From Ustulina deusta (taxonomy: Eukaryota > Ascomycota > Sordariomycetes > Xylariales > Xylariaceae): a DNA stretch of 64,000 bases. Positions 10,151 through 22,258 of the stretch are shown one piece after another. Both the position numbers and the translations under genes were made by a program. Where the stretch lies: contig JAJNNX010000002.1 of NCBI GenBank assembly GCA_023159155.1, forward strand, positions 2,232,001-2,296,000. The letters run 5' to 3'. The notes beneath the pieces are model-generated. The model worked only from the letters and a program-made list of their open reading frames with translations, was not told the origin of the DNA and searched no databases. Positions within the stretch are counted from its first letter, which is position 1. Every line of letters begins with the position of its first letter.

Positions 10151-12007
10151 TGAATAGGCTCTCGATGCTTATTCATTGATTCATTCATTATTATTTTTTT
10201 CTTGGCTTGTTTATTTACTTAATTTTCATCTGTTATGATGGTACGACAAGTTTGATCTGGACAAGATGCTCATGTTAGATATGCGATACACTTCGAGCTA
10301 CGGCGTTGGAAATGCATGGACGGGCCTCACGCCCGCAGCGTTGTGATATAATCTGTAATATGAATCTGCGGACGGGATCAGGCTGGCACATTTGGCGTTT
10401 GGGTCGGTTGGCTGTGTGAGTGGCCGTCATGCCACCATTCATATTGGAAATAACACTGGGTGGCAACATCATATTATCTTACTCTGATAATCAAACATAT
10501 AACACATATTGTCGCTGCACACTGAGTCGTATTGTGCGATGTAGTATAGTTCGGATCCCACTACCGTATCGAGAGTCTCTATAGTAGTACCGCTTTATCT
10601 ACTGCGTAGTCGCCTTCTGTTGTTGGTTCGAAGCCAGATCAGATGGGCAGCCTAGATATGCGCCGAGCGTTCTCAACGAGGCAACGCCGATCAGACGTGG
10701 AGCCAGTCTATTCGTTGCCTCTTTGTAACATCAAGGCCGGATACAAGGTGATCCCCTGTCGCTCACTACCTTCATATGCGAGATGTTCTGCTCTACCTAC
10801 ACTACTCTTCCGATATGCGTCCCCACTGTCCGTTATACCTATATCGAACCCTTCTTATTCGGGCCTTCTGTGCTCCACAATGAAGGTAGTCCGACTGACC
10901 TCGGCCTCCTCCGCGCGGAAGACGGCTACGGCGCATCTATACAATGCGCGACGTCATCGAGGGCGGCGCGAGGCTGTCGGCGACCCGCACGCCGAGGCGT
11001 GTCGTGGAGCTACTGCATGCGAATGGCATACCGTGACACTCTTAACATATCTCATGCGGGCCGGTCATATAACCTTTATTGCGCGTTCCGAGGTTGTTTA
11101 CTTCCAGTTTCCACAGGGATTTCGAGCCCGCGTGATTCTTTCGAGGCGTCCTCGTTTGTGCGCATGTCTGTCTGTCTGCCAGCCCGCTCACTGGCAACTC
11201 GGGTGGGTTAAGAGGCGAGTTAAGAGGCGAATACGCTGGCTAGGATCGAGCAGCCCGCGACGTGGAGTGTCATACCCATCGGGCATGAATGGATCGTCTA
11301 CACCACATGCCGAGGAGAAGCTGACGGTGTTGCGGTAGATTCTTTCATATTGCCATGCTATAACACCGCCTCCCCTCTTCCTGCGGGTTTCATTGTCGCC
11401 TCCGTTTGCCTCTGAGGTAGTTGGAGCTAGCCTACCTAAAGAGATTTCTTAATAGACCCGTGGACATTGTCTCTGGCCTCATCAATACACCGGATCAGAC
11501 GACTAAAGAGATCGTAGATGACACCATAGCTAGGCTTAGATGGTAACCACGTGAGACCTGGCTAAAAAATGAGTTCGTGGGTTTGCGAGAGTCTGTGCTG
11601 CTTGGGCTTGGTCACGGCAGTTTGCTGTGGATTGACGGCGAGGGTAGCATCGATATGTTTACGCTTTATTTCTTTGAGCGACGAGTCACTCCACAAGTGT
11701 GTCAAACTACCTAGGTAGGTTAGAAGTAGAGCGATCTTTGTAGATATTTGAGATCGCTCATACTTCTTCTAGACGCGGGTTACTAAGCCGCTCGGGCTGC
11801 CGAGAAGGATTGATGGACGCAGGTAGGCTACTGTCGAAGAGTTTACATTGTGTAGATGTAGGTGAAGGCGAGGGTCATTTAGTGTTGCTCATATCCCCTT
11901 CGACATTCCAGCTCCGAAGTCATTGTCAAACTGCAATATGTCGCATTCAACCAAGTCGACTATGCTCGCTGTGTGCATTGGAAGCAGCATATTGATGTGA
12001 CTGCAAA

Positions 12008-12008
<1 letters not shown>

Positions 12009-12049
<41 letters not shown>
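12009..12049. repeat. (CA)16 followed by TA dinucleotide microsatellite
   Basis: An uninterrupted CA run of 32 bases runs directly into a short TA run. Confidence 0.95.
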
Positions 12050-15000
12050 TAGCTGTGCAATATCCTTCGATAGATACCCTGTTATATTGAAGATTCATTC
12101 ATTTTCTATGATGCCTGCGATATAGAGCATCCTACGACAACCGAGACTATATAATAAACCTGGCAGCGATGAGGTCGCCATATATATGTACACCACTAAA
12201 AAAGTGCCACAGAGATATCATACCAACTCCCTTCTAGTTCTAGGCTCTGGAATACCTGTGCACTTTATATGCCTCAATACGGATGCGTCTAGATATCTGT
12301 ATCTAGAATAGTTGATCTGTGGAAACGAAGCAAACAGCGAGTGTCCAAGCTCGGGCTATACGAAGGCAGTATTATATCGCATCAGGGTATTGCCGATGAG
12401 GGCTTAAGAAAGTGTGCTAAGAAAGCAGAAGTGCTTGAGATGTCTTCAAAAGCGCACATGGATTGGAGATGAGTGAGGGTGCCCCCAACAACTCAAACAC
12501 ATGGATGTACAATAGATAGGCATACCGTATACGCAATGATGCAGTCATCATGTTGAAACACAATCCGCAGTGTAACTAGCTCGTATAAACTCGGGGCCTC
12601 TGCTCTACGTCTACTCCTCGCGTCGTGAACGAGAGCGCCGACGATGGGCGTCGTGTGTCTCCCAACTAAAATAAATACGCCTAACCTAACTTGCTTACAG
12701 TAGCCCGCCGTCGGGTTGTACAGCGCAAAGTTCCGGCATCGTGATCTGTGTACTGTACTCGTTTAGCTGAAACCGATGCTGAAACCATGCACACTAACTA
12801 TTCTGCATGCTTCGTCGTCTGTGCTGCTTTGACCATCCCCGCGTCTAATGGCGATAATTAATTTGCTAGGTGTACGTACCACTCTACGTAGGTAAGGCAC
12901 ATGTGCGCGATCCGCCAATGAATTCTATTGGTCTTGTATCTCAACCAGTTGCTGGCTATACCTGATGATCTTTAGCAAAGGAGTCCTTCCCTATCCCGAG
13001 TTCTGGGTGTCGACAAAACAAACCATTGGCGGTATAGGCACCCTACAATTTGTGGTGACACTCATCTGCATCACTAGCCCTCTAACATCCTTCAACAGCA
13101 TGAGGAGACTGCCATCTTTGTCTTTTATTCAATTCAATTCTATTTCTCGGATTGAATTCGTGTCGCCGTTCACCATGTGCCAAAAGAGTAATCTTCAATC
13201 GCGTATCCTTCTGTTGATGGTTGCCGCTTCGCTTTGCGGATAGTCGCCGCAATTGCTAAAGACATGAATCTCGCTCAGCGCGTCTCAAGCGGACACTGTA
13301 CCTACCCAGCGCGAGACATTCCCTTCCGTTCGATTGCAAGCATCATCGACCAGGGATCAATGCTTATTTCCGTCCCGGGCGTAGACGGGAAGGAAACAGG
13401 AGACTCTCGTGAGCCCAGAACCGAGTGATTGTTCATCGCCGCCCTGTGATCAACAAAAGTTGGCCGGAAGATAGCCGAGCCGGGTCGCGCAAGGCGGATC
13501 ATCGTGGCTATGGCTCATGGGAAAGCCGAACGACTTTCCCCAGACACATCCTGCATTTCCGGTTATTTGGTATCCTGTGGGGCTCATGCGTTAGGCGGAA
13601 TGGCGATGATGATGCTGGCGACGACGGAGGTTCTGATTAGGCTAGGGGCTAGATAGATCTCGAACGCAAAAGGACCAAGCAGAATGGTGGTGTCTTCTGT
13701 TGCGAGGCAGTTGGTGTGCACACTATCCTATCTCCAGCAAGTCGAGGAAGCCCGTTCTTGCCGGGCTGGCCACCACATCAAGCAAATTCTTTCTTCACCT
13801 GATCATCTCTTTCGACGCTAGCAACCGGTAACTCGTTACCAGAGTCTGAGCGAACCTTTCCGAGTTGAATACCGGTCCGCTAATACCAACCAGCATTAAG
13901 CGGGCTTCTTCCTATTCGACTGATTTCTGTTTGAAAGCGTCGGCAGTGCACGGTTACCACGAGGCGATGTTACGCTAGACTTGAGGTGATGCAAGCAATG
14001 GCTAGATCTAGATAAAAAAGATGGGAGGACGAGAGATCTAGAATGCCACTTGCACATGAGCGTCGAAACATCCTCAGACCATTTCACTGGTCGAGACCAT
14101 GGCGCATCTATCATCTACACTGCAGCACATGGTAGATGGATGGTTGTCACATAGGCACAACAACAAACAGCCAGTTCGCAGTGATAGATAGTCCTGATCC
14201 TGTAGGTATTAGAGAAATCAAATCACACCGCCAACTCGCCCACATTCGCCAGATGGGCGGGTGCGGCACTCCATTGGCCGCGTTGTTTGATTAACTGATT
14301 CTCGGGCGGCTGTGAAGAGCTTCCTAAAACGGGTGCGTGAGTGGAGGAGGACCTCAGGACTGATTGCGTGCATATTAATGCCGGCCCCATCTGGGTCTGT
14401 CTCGTCGTGCGTTGGACTACACGTGGTCGATTCGAGCGATTATTCGTTGCAGCGTTGCAGAGGAAAATAGAGGCTGGTACTGTATGCAGCCATCGACCCA
14501 TCGCTTGAGGAACGCACTTTCACTTGTTTTTTTTTTAAATAAATTATTATTATTATTATTGTTCCGTCTTTTGGTTGGGGCGTTGTTCTGAGTTCTCGAG
14601 TCCCTTGTCGATATATACTACCGGTACATGCACACCACCGAGGCACCACAACTATTGGTCTCTCCCGCCAACTACCGTAGTCATGTGTAGTGCACTTAGT
14701 GTAGATATGATCGATTCTGCCGGAATTAAAGGGCGCACAGTTGCCACATTTCCTAGCACATGGCCATGTTTGATCTCCAACTTGGCCTCATGTGTATGTG
14801 TAAGTCGAGGACAAGCTCGAGTCGACTGCAGATCCACCGAGATCCCGATCTGACCAGGTCTGCCAAGGCCACCGAGGTTGCCCAATCCGTGTTCCTGCAG
14901 AAGTCTCCTGCAGTCCGCTGCGGTCGACACTGGTGGGAACGATAGGAAATTGCCTGCACATCCGACTCCCAATGGGTGAGGGACACATGCCTTCAGATAT

Positions 15001-15728
15001 AGTGCACTGGAATTGAACACCAGAATACTGACTCTCTCTTCATTATATCCGATGAGAGGTGCCTATCACGAGACATTGAGTCTAAAGTCTCTACACTGAT
15101 TATACTGCGGAGATAGTATATATATTCATGTACCTGCTACATCGGGAATCCTCCGACGGCACCATACAAATCCATGTACACTAATGTACCTACATATAGA
15201 GCCAGGGTCATTTGAATCCTCCCCTACACTAAATCCGGGGCTCTGTCCGGGGATAAACCCTGGGTGCCTGAGTTTATGGGCGCATGCTCTGGTCTGAAAA
15301 TTTCCCTCCCGTTGCGAATTATCCACGACATGTGTTTTTCAACTTCGTCTAGTGTACCTAATTCAAACTTCTCTAAAGCATTGCGCTATGTCACCTGACT
15401 TACATGTTCCATCTTTGTGTTCCTTCGCGTGCGCTATACCTGGTGAGATGCCAATCGTCTAGGGTAAGAACTAACAGTAATAGTCAACTTCTATATACAT
15501 AAAAAACATTGTCTATTGATGGGCATTGGTGTGGTGGGTGTTACATACCTAGCACTCACGCCAAGTGCATACACATACAGTAAATAAGAGGAAGTGGTTA
15601 GTGGCGGCACAAGTGGATAAGGGGTTCGCTTTAGCGTGCCGCCCCTAGCGGCTAGTAAACGATTCAGGGGTACGACAATAACCATGTCATTGTACCCATC
15701 TGTAGGTAGCAGAGTGCAGTCTAGAAAG

Positions 15729-15758
15729 TGTACACATACCTAGTTAGGTATGTGTACA
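15729..15758. repeat. Perfect 13-bp inverted repeat with 4-nt loop
   Basis: Arm TGTACACATACCT, loop AGTT, then the exact reverse-complement arm. It lies inside the AGGTA-motif cluster. Confidence 0.9.
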
Positions 15759-16097
15759 ATGTAACCTACCTAAGATAGGCATGTTGTTTCTTCAACAACC
15801 TTCAGGAATTATAACGGGCTGCTGGACCGTTATTGATTTGCATCCTCTAACCTATAGCTCCTTGGCGTATTACAAGCCTTCACAGGTAAATGCAACAACG
15901 TAGTGCGGCAATGTAGCGTATGTATGTATGTGCAGACTCGGTACCTCTCTACATATCAATATCACATTGCTAAGTTACAGTAGTTAGTCGACACTACAGC
16001 AGATAGTAGGTACCTAGATTGGTCGCCTTGCCTAGGTACCTTACCTACTCTAGGTAGTGCAGAGCATGACATGGATTTTACCCCTGATCTACACGCA

Positions 16098-16179
16098 TAG
16101 GTACCTACCTAAGTAGTAGTATTATTAACGTCTAATCTAGGTGGCTGACAGTGCTAGTTACATTAGGTACCTACCTAAG
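16098..16179. repeat. Duplicated 16-mer TAGGTACCTACCTAAG within an AGGTA-motif cluster
   Basis: Exact copies occur at 16098-16113 and 16164-16179. Many partial relatives (CCTAGGTACC, GGTACCTAC) occur nearby and again around 39340-40060 and 40590-40960. Confidence 0.85.
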
Positions 16180-17220
16180 TCAATTAGGCTTTAGGATGGC
16201 ACAGCGGGATGCAGGTGTTCCTGACTCTCTGGAAATTCATTTATTCATTCTCCCGTAACTCGATGCTACTCAGCATGTCTCCTTTCTCTCTGCCTTTCCA
16301 TTTTTGTTTCCTCCCTTTACATCGCATACCTAGCTGAGATTTGTTGATCATTTTGCTCCCCTAGTTTTTGTAAATTTGTATCTGTGAAGTCTTACATAGT
16401 AGCGAGACGTTGTGTAAGAGAGGAGAGCGAAACAGACAGACAAAGACAAAGATCAAGACCAAAAAACGCCCTCCCTCGGTTCATTATACCTTTGATTTCT
16501 TATTACACTACACTACACATCTGCCCGGCTACCACCACCCCCTACCCATCTAAGCGAGGCGTTCGCAGCGTTTGCGAAGAAGGCATCCGTCCACTACAAC
16601 ATAGGCGCTCACCTCCTTTCGTTGTGCGTCTCCGGTCAGGGTAAGATTTGCTGTCTTGAACCCTGGCTACATCGGCTACTGCATTCAGCAATCTGTGCGA
16701 CAATTTCTACATAGCACAGGATACGGATAGTGTACATGCGACGTAAATCAGGGTCGGGGTCACATCCTTCTTTCGGCCCTCTGAAGCGTCTCGAAACCAG
16801 ACCAGCCAACCCAACCAACCCTCCTGAACTCTGACCAACCCCGTCCAGCCATTAGTCTACACTACGCATCAAGCCAACAGCCGCTGCAGAAGCCAGCGGG
16901 GGAGAACCACCAGGGTTGGGGGTTTAGCGAAAGCTCTGACCTCTGCTGCGAAACAACCAACACCAATCACACCCTGGCTTGTCCTTGCGTGTGCAACCAT
17001 TTTGCATATTCCTAGGCACACTACCAGTCAGTGTACACTATACCTACCAGACTACATACCTGGGTTGTATAGCACACTAGGGAGTAGCAGGTACCTCTCG
17101 GGGCATTTCTACTTGGCACCTCAATACCCAGTTCATCTAGGGTATCTCTCTAGGAGGTATACCTCCACTAGGTACCCAGAGTGGGCTGGCTGGGGCAAGT
17201 AGTGGTAGGTGTGGGCTACC

Positions 17221-20200
17221 ATGTCGCACCTAACGCTCCGGCGCAGCGAGACTCCGCCAGGTCCCCAGGTTGAGCAGCAAGCGGCCGCAGAGGCCATTCA
17301 AGATAGTCCAACCATTGGCAGAGCCGCGCCAGACTCTCCTTCAGACGACTTTGAATTGTTAGCATCATCATCATCCTCGCCACCAGCAACGACAACGGCG
17401 ACGACGACGGCAACGACGACGACGATCTCCTCGTTTCCTCTTCCCTTCCCAAGCATAGTAAAGTAAGCCGGAAACCCACCCTTCTTTTTCCTCCCACCTC
17501 TCTTTGTTTGCCTGTTCTTTAATTCAAAGTGCTTGTATCTGCACGCAATCTGTACTTGGCGGAACACGGGCTTGTCATGCTGCGATTTTGTCGAGAGCAC
17601 CGAGTGGTTTCGCATTGATCACTCTCGAATTCCGTTGGGCATGAGCAACAGCTGCATTCCCGAGGAACTGCACACTTGGCTTGAATTCGTTTGAAATCTT
17701 GCTCTTGCATGTGTGCCCTTGGCCTGTAGGAAGACGCCGCGTTACGTTTGCAGCGACGATAGCCAGCCAGCCAGGCGACCGGGAAGGAAGGCGAAGAGTC
17801 ACCAGAAACCAAGCCAGTCGCTCATCAGCTGATGTGGAATGCGGCCTCGAGATAGTGCTGACCAACATCCGCCTCCGCCTAGATCTCAACGAAAAGCCGC
17901 GCCCAGCCCTCTGCAAACGAGTGCCGTCAGGTCGTCACCTAGTAGCCCAAGCAGCCCAAGCTTCTCACCGACGGCTATCGATACTCTAGCACGGTCTCCC
18001 CTGCCTTCTCCTTCCACGCCCGGGTCGGCCACACTCTCCCCCAGGGAACCTCAGCACCCGTCTCGGCCCTATCATTCCAGTCTCGCAGGCACAAGCTTCC
18101 TCGAGATCTCTCCGCCGGCAACTCCGGTCACGACTAATCATTGGTGCGTTCCAAAGAATAGAAAGGATACTGGTTCGATACGTAGCGATTGCACTCGGTG
18201 GGCACGACTTTACTAACCGACCTTCGTCTAGCCCGAGCTTCCCATCTCCTCCTCCGAATGACTCTCGAAGTCTACCTTACCCCGTTGCCAGGACGAAGCC
18301 AGTAGGCTCTGCCGCCGCAAGTCTGCCGAAAATGGCGAGTGGATCGTCTCTCTCCAAGGTTGACGCCGCGAGAGGCCCCCCTCGGACATCGTCGATCGAT
18401 TCAGCTATCTCCGCAATATCGTCACGAGCACCTTCACAGCAGAGTTCACAAGACGACGTCGCAAATCTGATTAGAGCAGCCGGGACCCCTGAGGCCGTTA
18501 TCCAGTATTTACTGAAAGAGAAGCAGTCCCAATCTCAGCAAAATGCCCAACTATGGCGCCTAGTGGATAAGCAAAGGGCCATGATACTGGGCTTAAATAA
18601 AGACCTAGATCGTGCTCTGAAAGATAAGGATAAGTACAGGAAGAAGCTAAAGGAAGTTATTGCTATTCACGACGACCATGCAAAGCCCGATGTTGCTTCG
18701 TCAAGGACAGGAAGCCTTGCTCCTGTTGAAGTGAAGGTCTCGAAACCAGAGCGAAGTGACGCGCCTCGATCTCCTTCCAACCTCGACTCGGACAGCACGA
18801 AGCATTCGCCAGTAGATATGGCTCTTGCTCCGTACCCCATCACTCCTCCCGCGGATCGTGTACCAAACCAACCTCCGTCAAAAGTTGGGGAAATGTTGGA
18901 TCCCACACACGCTATGCCAAAACCTTCCGAGCATGCCTTGGATCATTTCGACCACGAAGAAGAGGAACGCATCGCCGATGCGGCCAAGAACGCCACTAAC
19001 GCTGCACATGAGCTCCCCATTGACATTGGATTGCCTCCATCGAGAAGTCTTCCGAGCAAACCTCCGCGCGAGCCTCAGCCAAAGCCCCCGACCGTGTCCA
19101 TCATCGAGGCGACTCCATTAATAGACCAAGGGATCTCACAGTTCCCGCCCCCGTCCGCTCCCCCTCCTCGAAAACCCCCACCAGCCCCTTTGCAGCTTAA
19201 GAAAAAGTCCAGCGTAACGCGGGGATCAGCTCTTGACGAAGAAAACGACTCCGAGTCGGATTACGGCTCTTTGTTAGAAGTGGATGAATTTCCTATCACC
19301 GAGTCGAGAGGACGGAGGCGTACTAGGGCAGACGATGACCGCGAGAGACAAATTATCGCACAGCAGGAGGCTGAGGCCCGCAGCCTCTCGAAGAAAAGCA
19401 AAAAGGGTAGCCAGAAAAGCACGCCTATATCCGAGGAAACTGGAATTGACATCCCCGTCAGCCCTCGCACCAACAACGCTCGGCCATCGATGGTCCGGGA
19501 CAACGCCCCAGCGTCTCTGGCTGGCATGCTAAGCGTGCATGAGTCTCAGCAGAAGGTTCATACTGCATTGAAGAGCCCGGGATTGCCGTCAAGCCCTCGG
19601 CCTATGACATTCTCGCCGCCCCTGTCACCCCGTGGCATGGCTTCGCCAGCAGTTCCTCTGTCTCCGAGAGCGCCTCGACAACCAATACCGCTTCCGCCGA
19701 ACACGCCCAAGTTCTATGCTACCCGCGCCGAGCCGTCAAACCTGACCTCCCAGAAGCCCGTCCACGCTACAAAGCAGAGGCAAGGGCCTGGGCAAGCCGA
19801 AAATACCGACATATTTCGTGGTCTCACTACTGACGAATATCCTGACCTATTGCTGCCTCCGAATGCCCTACCATCTGTCGCTGTTCAGGTTGCTTCGTCT
19901 CGGATGAGGCCATCCCGGGCAAGTCTCCTTTCTCTCACGCAGCTTGAGGAAGACCCCGTCTTTACACTAGCTGTCCTATCCAGATCTGCGGGCGGAGAGC
20001 TGTGGAGAGTGGAAAAGGATACTAGCTCTTTCGTAAAGCTTGATCAACGGATGAAGCAATGTCCTTCCTTCACCGCAAAAACCCCTGATCGATCACTCTT
20101 CAGTGGTCATGCTCCCGCCAAGCTTGATGCTCGCCGCAGCGTTCTCGATAACTACCTAGATGAACTCTTGAACACCCCACTTGACCTACCGACTGCCGTC

Positions 20201-22258
20201 GAGTTATGTAAATATCTTTCTACCAATGCTCTGCCACCAAATAGCGACGTCACTTCGCTTCCAAACAACTCAAATGGCGAAACAAGCCCTCATAAGACAG
20301 GACCAGGTGGCAGACCCTGTAAGAACGGATATCTTACGAAAAGAGGCAAAAATTTTGGTGGATGGAAGGCTCGATACTTTGTTCTCGATAGTCCCAACTT
20401 GAGGTACTATGAGGCTCCTGGAGGGGCACATCTAGGAACCATCAAGCTTCTAAATGCACAGATTGGGAAGCAGGCCCAGCAGAATACTGATGGTTCTCCT
20501 GCAGGGGGTTCGAACGGCGACGAGCCGGACAACCAATATCGACACGCATTCTTGGTCTTAGAACCGAAGAAGAAAGATGCAAGTAGCTACGTAAAGCATG
20601 TACTCTGTGCTGAAAGCGACCAGGAGCGTGACCAATGGGTTGACACTCTTTTGCGTTGGATTGACTGCCGAGATCCAAACGAGGACGAGACACCCCTCAA
20701 GTCTAACGCCCATGGCCATGGCAGCCAAGCTCATGTAACTGGTGCAAATGCTAAAAAGAAAATGTATGGGGCGGGGAAACCTATAGAGCCACGCAACGAG
20801 AACCAGGACGCACTTATTGGAATGAGCTACGACACCGCTAAGCAAGGCGATATACCTGACGGGGCACCACCCCGGCGGCGAGGAACAACGAGCCCTGAAC
20901 TTCTGGAGAAGCCCGGGGCTTCATTATACATGATATCAGCTCCCAGAGACCCTCATATCATATCTGACTCGGCTTCGTGGGGTAGTAAAACAAATTTACT
21001 TCAGCCCGGGCCCTCCATCGAGGAAAAGAAGCAACGAAAACGTAGTTTCTTCGGCTTCGGGCCCAAAGCTCGTTCGTCTTCTGACGATCAAGACCCTCTT
21101 TATAATTCAAGCGGGGGGAGTACACCCCAACCACAACCCGAATCTCGCGGTCCAGTACGGCAAGCTTTTGGAGCACCACTAGCTGAGGCTGTGAGGTATT
21201 GCGGACCCGTCGACACCAATGTTCCCCTTCCAGCCGTTGTGTATCGCTGCATTCAGTATCTCGATTTGAGAGACGCAATCTTAGAAGAGGGGATTTTCCG
21301 TCTTAGTGGCTCCAACGTCGTAATCAAGCAGTTACGGGAGCGGTTTAACCAAGAGGGCGACGTCAATATCCTCACAGATGAGACCTACTACGATATACAC
21401 GCAGTTGCCTCGCTCTTGAAACTGTATCTGCGTGAGCTCCCTACTACTATCCTTACTCGAGACTTACACATGCAATTCGTAGCAGTCACGGAGATGACAA
21501 ACCATCAAGAGAAGATTGTGGCATTGTCTGAACTTGTGCAACGCCTCCCGCTAGCTAACGAGACGCTGCTCAAATATCTCATCGCTTTCTTGATCAAGAT
21601 CATCAACCACGCCGACATGAATAAGATGACAGTCCGCAATGTGGGCATAGTCTTTTCACCTACACTAAACATCCCGGCTCCTGTGTTTGCTCTCCTTCTA
21701 CAGAATTATCAAGGTATTTTCGGCATAGAGCCTGAGGAATATGAGCTCCCATCACCCGTTTCAGAATCAGATGCTCGACCACCTGTCGATTCACAGCCAC
21801 GGCGTCCCTCGACCGCTGGTACGACTGAGTCGCCGCATCGCCAGCGACTCGTTGAACAGCTGCAGCAACGATCGACGCCCACGCCACCACCTAATGTATC
21901 AGGACTGGGCCTCCGGACGACGGGCACGCCACCACCTAGACAAGCTTACGACTTACAATATCTGTCGCAACAGGGGCCAAACGTGCATGCAGCCACTCGC
22001 CCAGCTTATGAAAGTCCCTTTTCCGCTCCGCCTGGCTATGATTCGACCGTAGTAGCCCCAACATTTAAACAGCCGACATATGATCGGCCTCATTATGGCT
22101 ATGGATCTTATGAACAAGACTATAGCTCAAACTCGAATGGCATGCTCGACGCATCTTTCGGGAATAAGTCTAAGAGACGGGAAAGTTCCATGTTCATGGG
22201 GAATGTGGTGAGCCATCAGGGTTCGAATAGTCGGCTCAGAGACGAGACGAGAATGTAG
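17221..22258 (+). CDS. BEM3: Bem3-type Rho GTPase-activating protein (PX-PH-RhoGAP)
   Basis: Exons 17221-17462, 17883-18143 and 18232-22258, 1509 residues. Family role: stimulates GTP hydrolysis by Cdc42/Rho at sites of polarised growth, bound to membrane phosphoinositides. Seen in order: a Ser/Thr/Pro-rich N-terminus; a coiled coil near 270-311 (NAQLWRLVDKQRAMILGLNK); Pro-rich SH3-ligand-like stretches; a PX domain about 709-826; a PH domain about 863-990 (NGYLTKRGKNFGGWKARYF); and RhoGAP about 1146-1331 with the arginine finger in GIFRLSG near 1190. Introns have GTAAGC/CCTAG and GTGCGT/TCTAG ends with a TACTAAC branch site in the second. Both junctions keep frame, adding about 200 residues upstream of the first Met of the long exon. 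A large leader precedes it. Very strong family match; the two short exons are slightly less certain. Confidence 0.9.

Larger units (their letters stand above)
10151..17220. other. Gene-poor stretch of 7 kb upstream of the Bem3-like gene
   Basis: No frame has a recognisable domain or convincing splicing; the longest (10643-11338, 231 codons) is composition-neutral and unlike any family I know. The stretch holds a CA/TA microsatellite (12009-12049), a TAT triplet run near 14546, a 30-bp hairpin (15729-15758), and many AGGTACCTA/CCTACCTAAG motifs concentrated at 15540-16180 and 16990-17180. The final kilobase is pyrimidine-rich and probably the promoter and long leader of the RhoGAP gene. Confidence 0.5.

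Noticed and set aside
10626..10637. GGTTCGAAGCC matching a tRNA B-box
   Set aside because: The flanking bases do not form a T-arm stem and no A-box or acceptor stem fits at the right distance.
10643..11338. 231-codon plus-strand frame
   Set aside because: No domain, no homology I recognise, and overlapped by another frame of similar quality; treated as chance in a gene-poor stretch.
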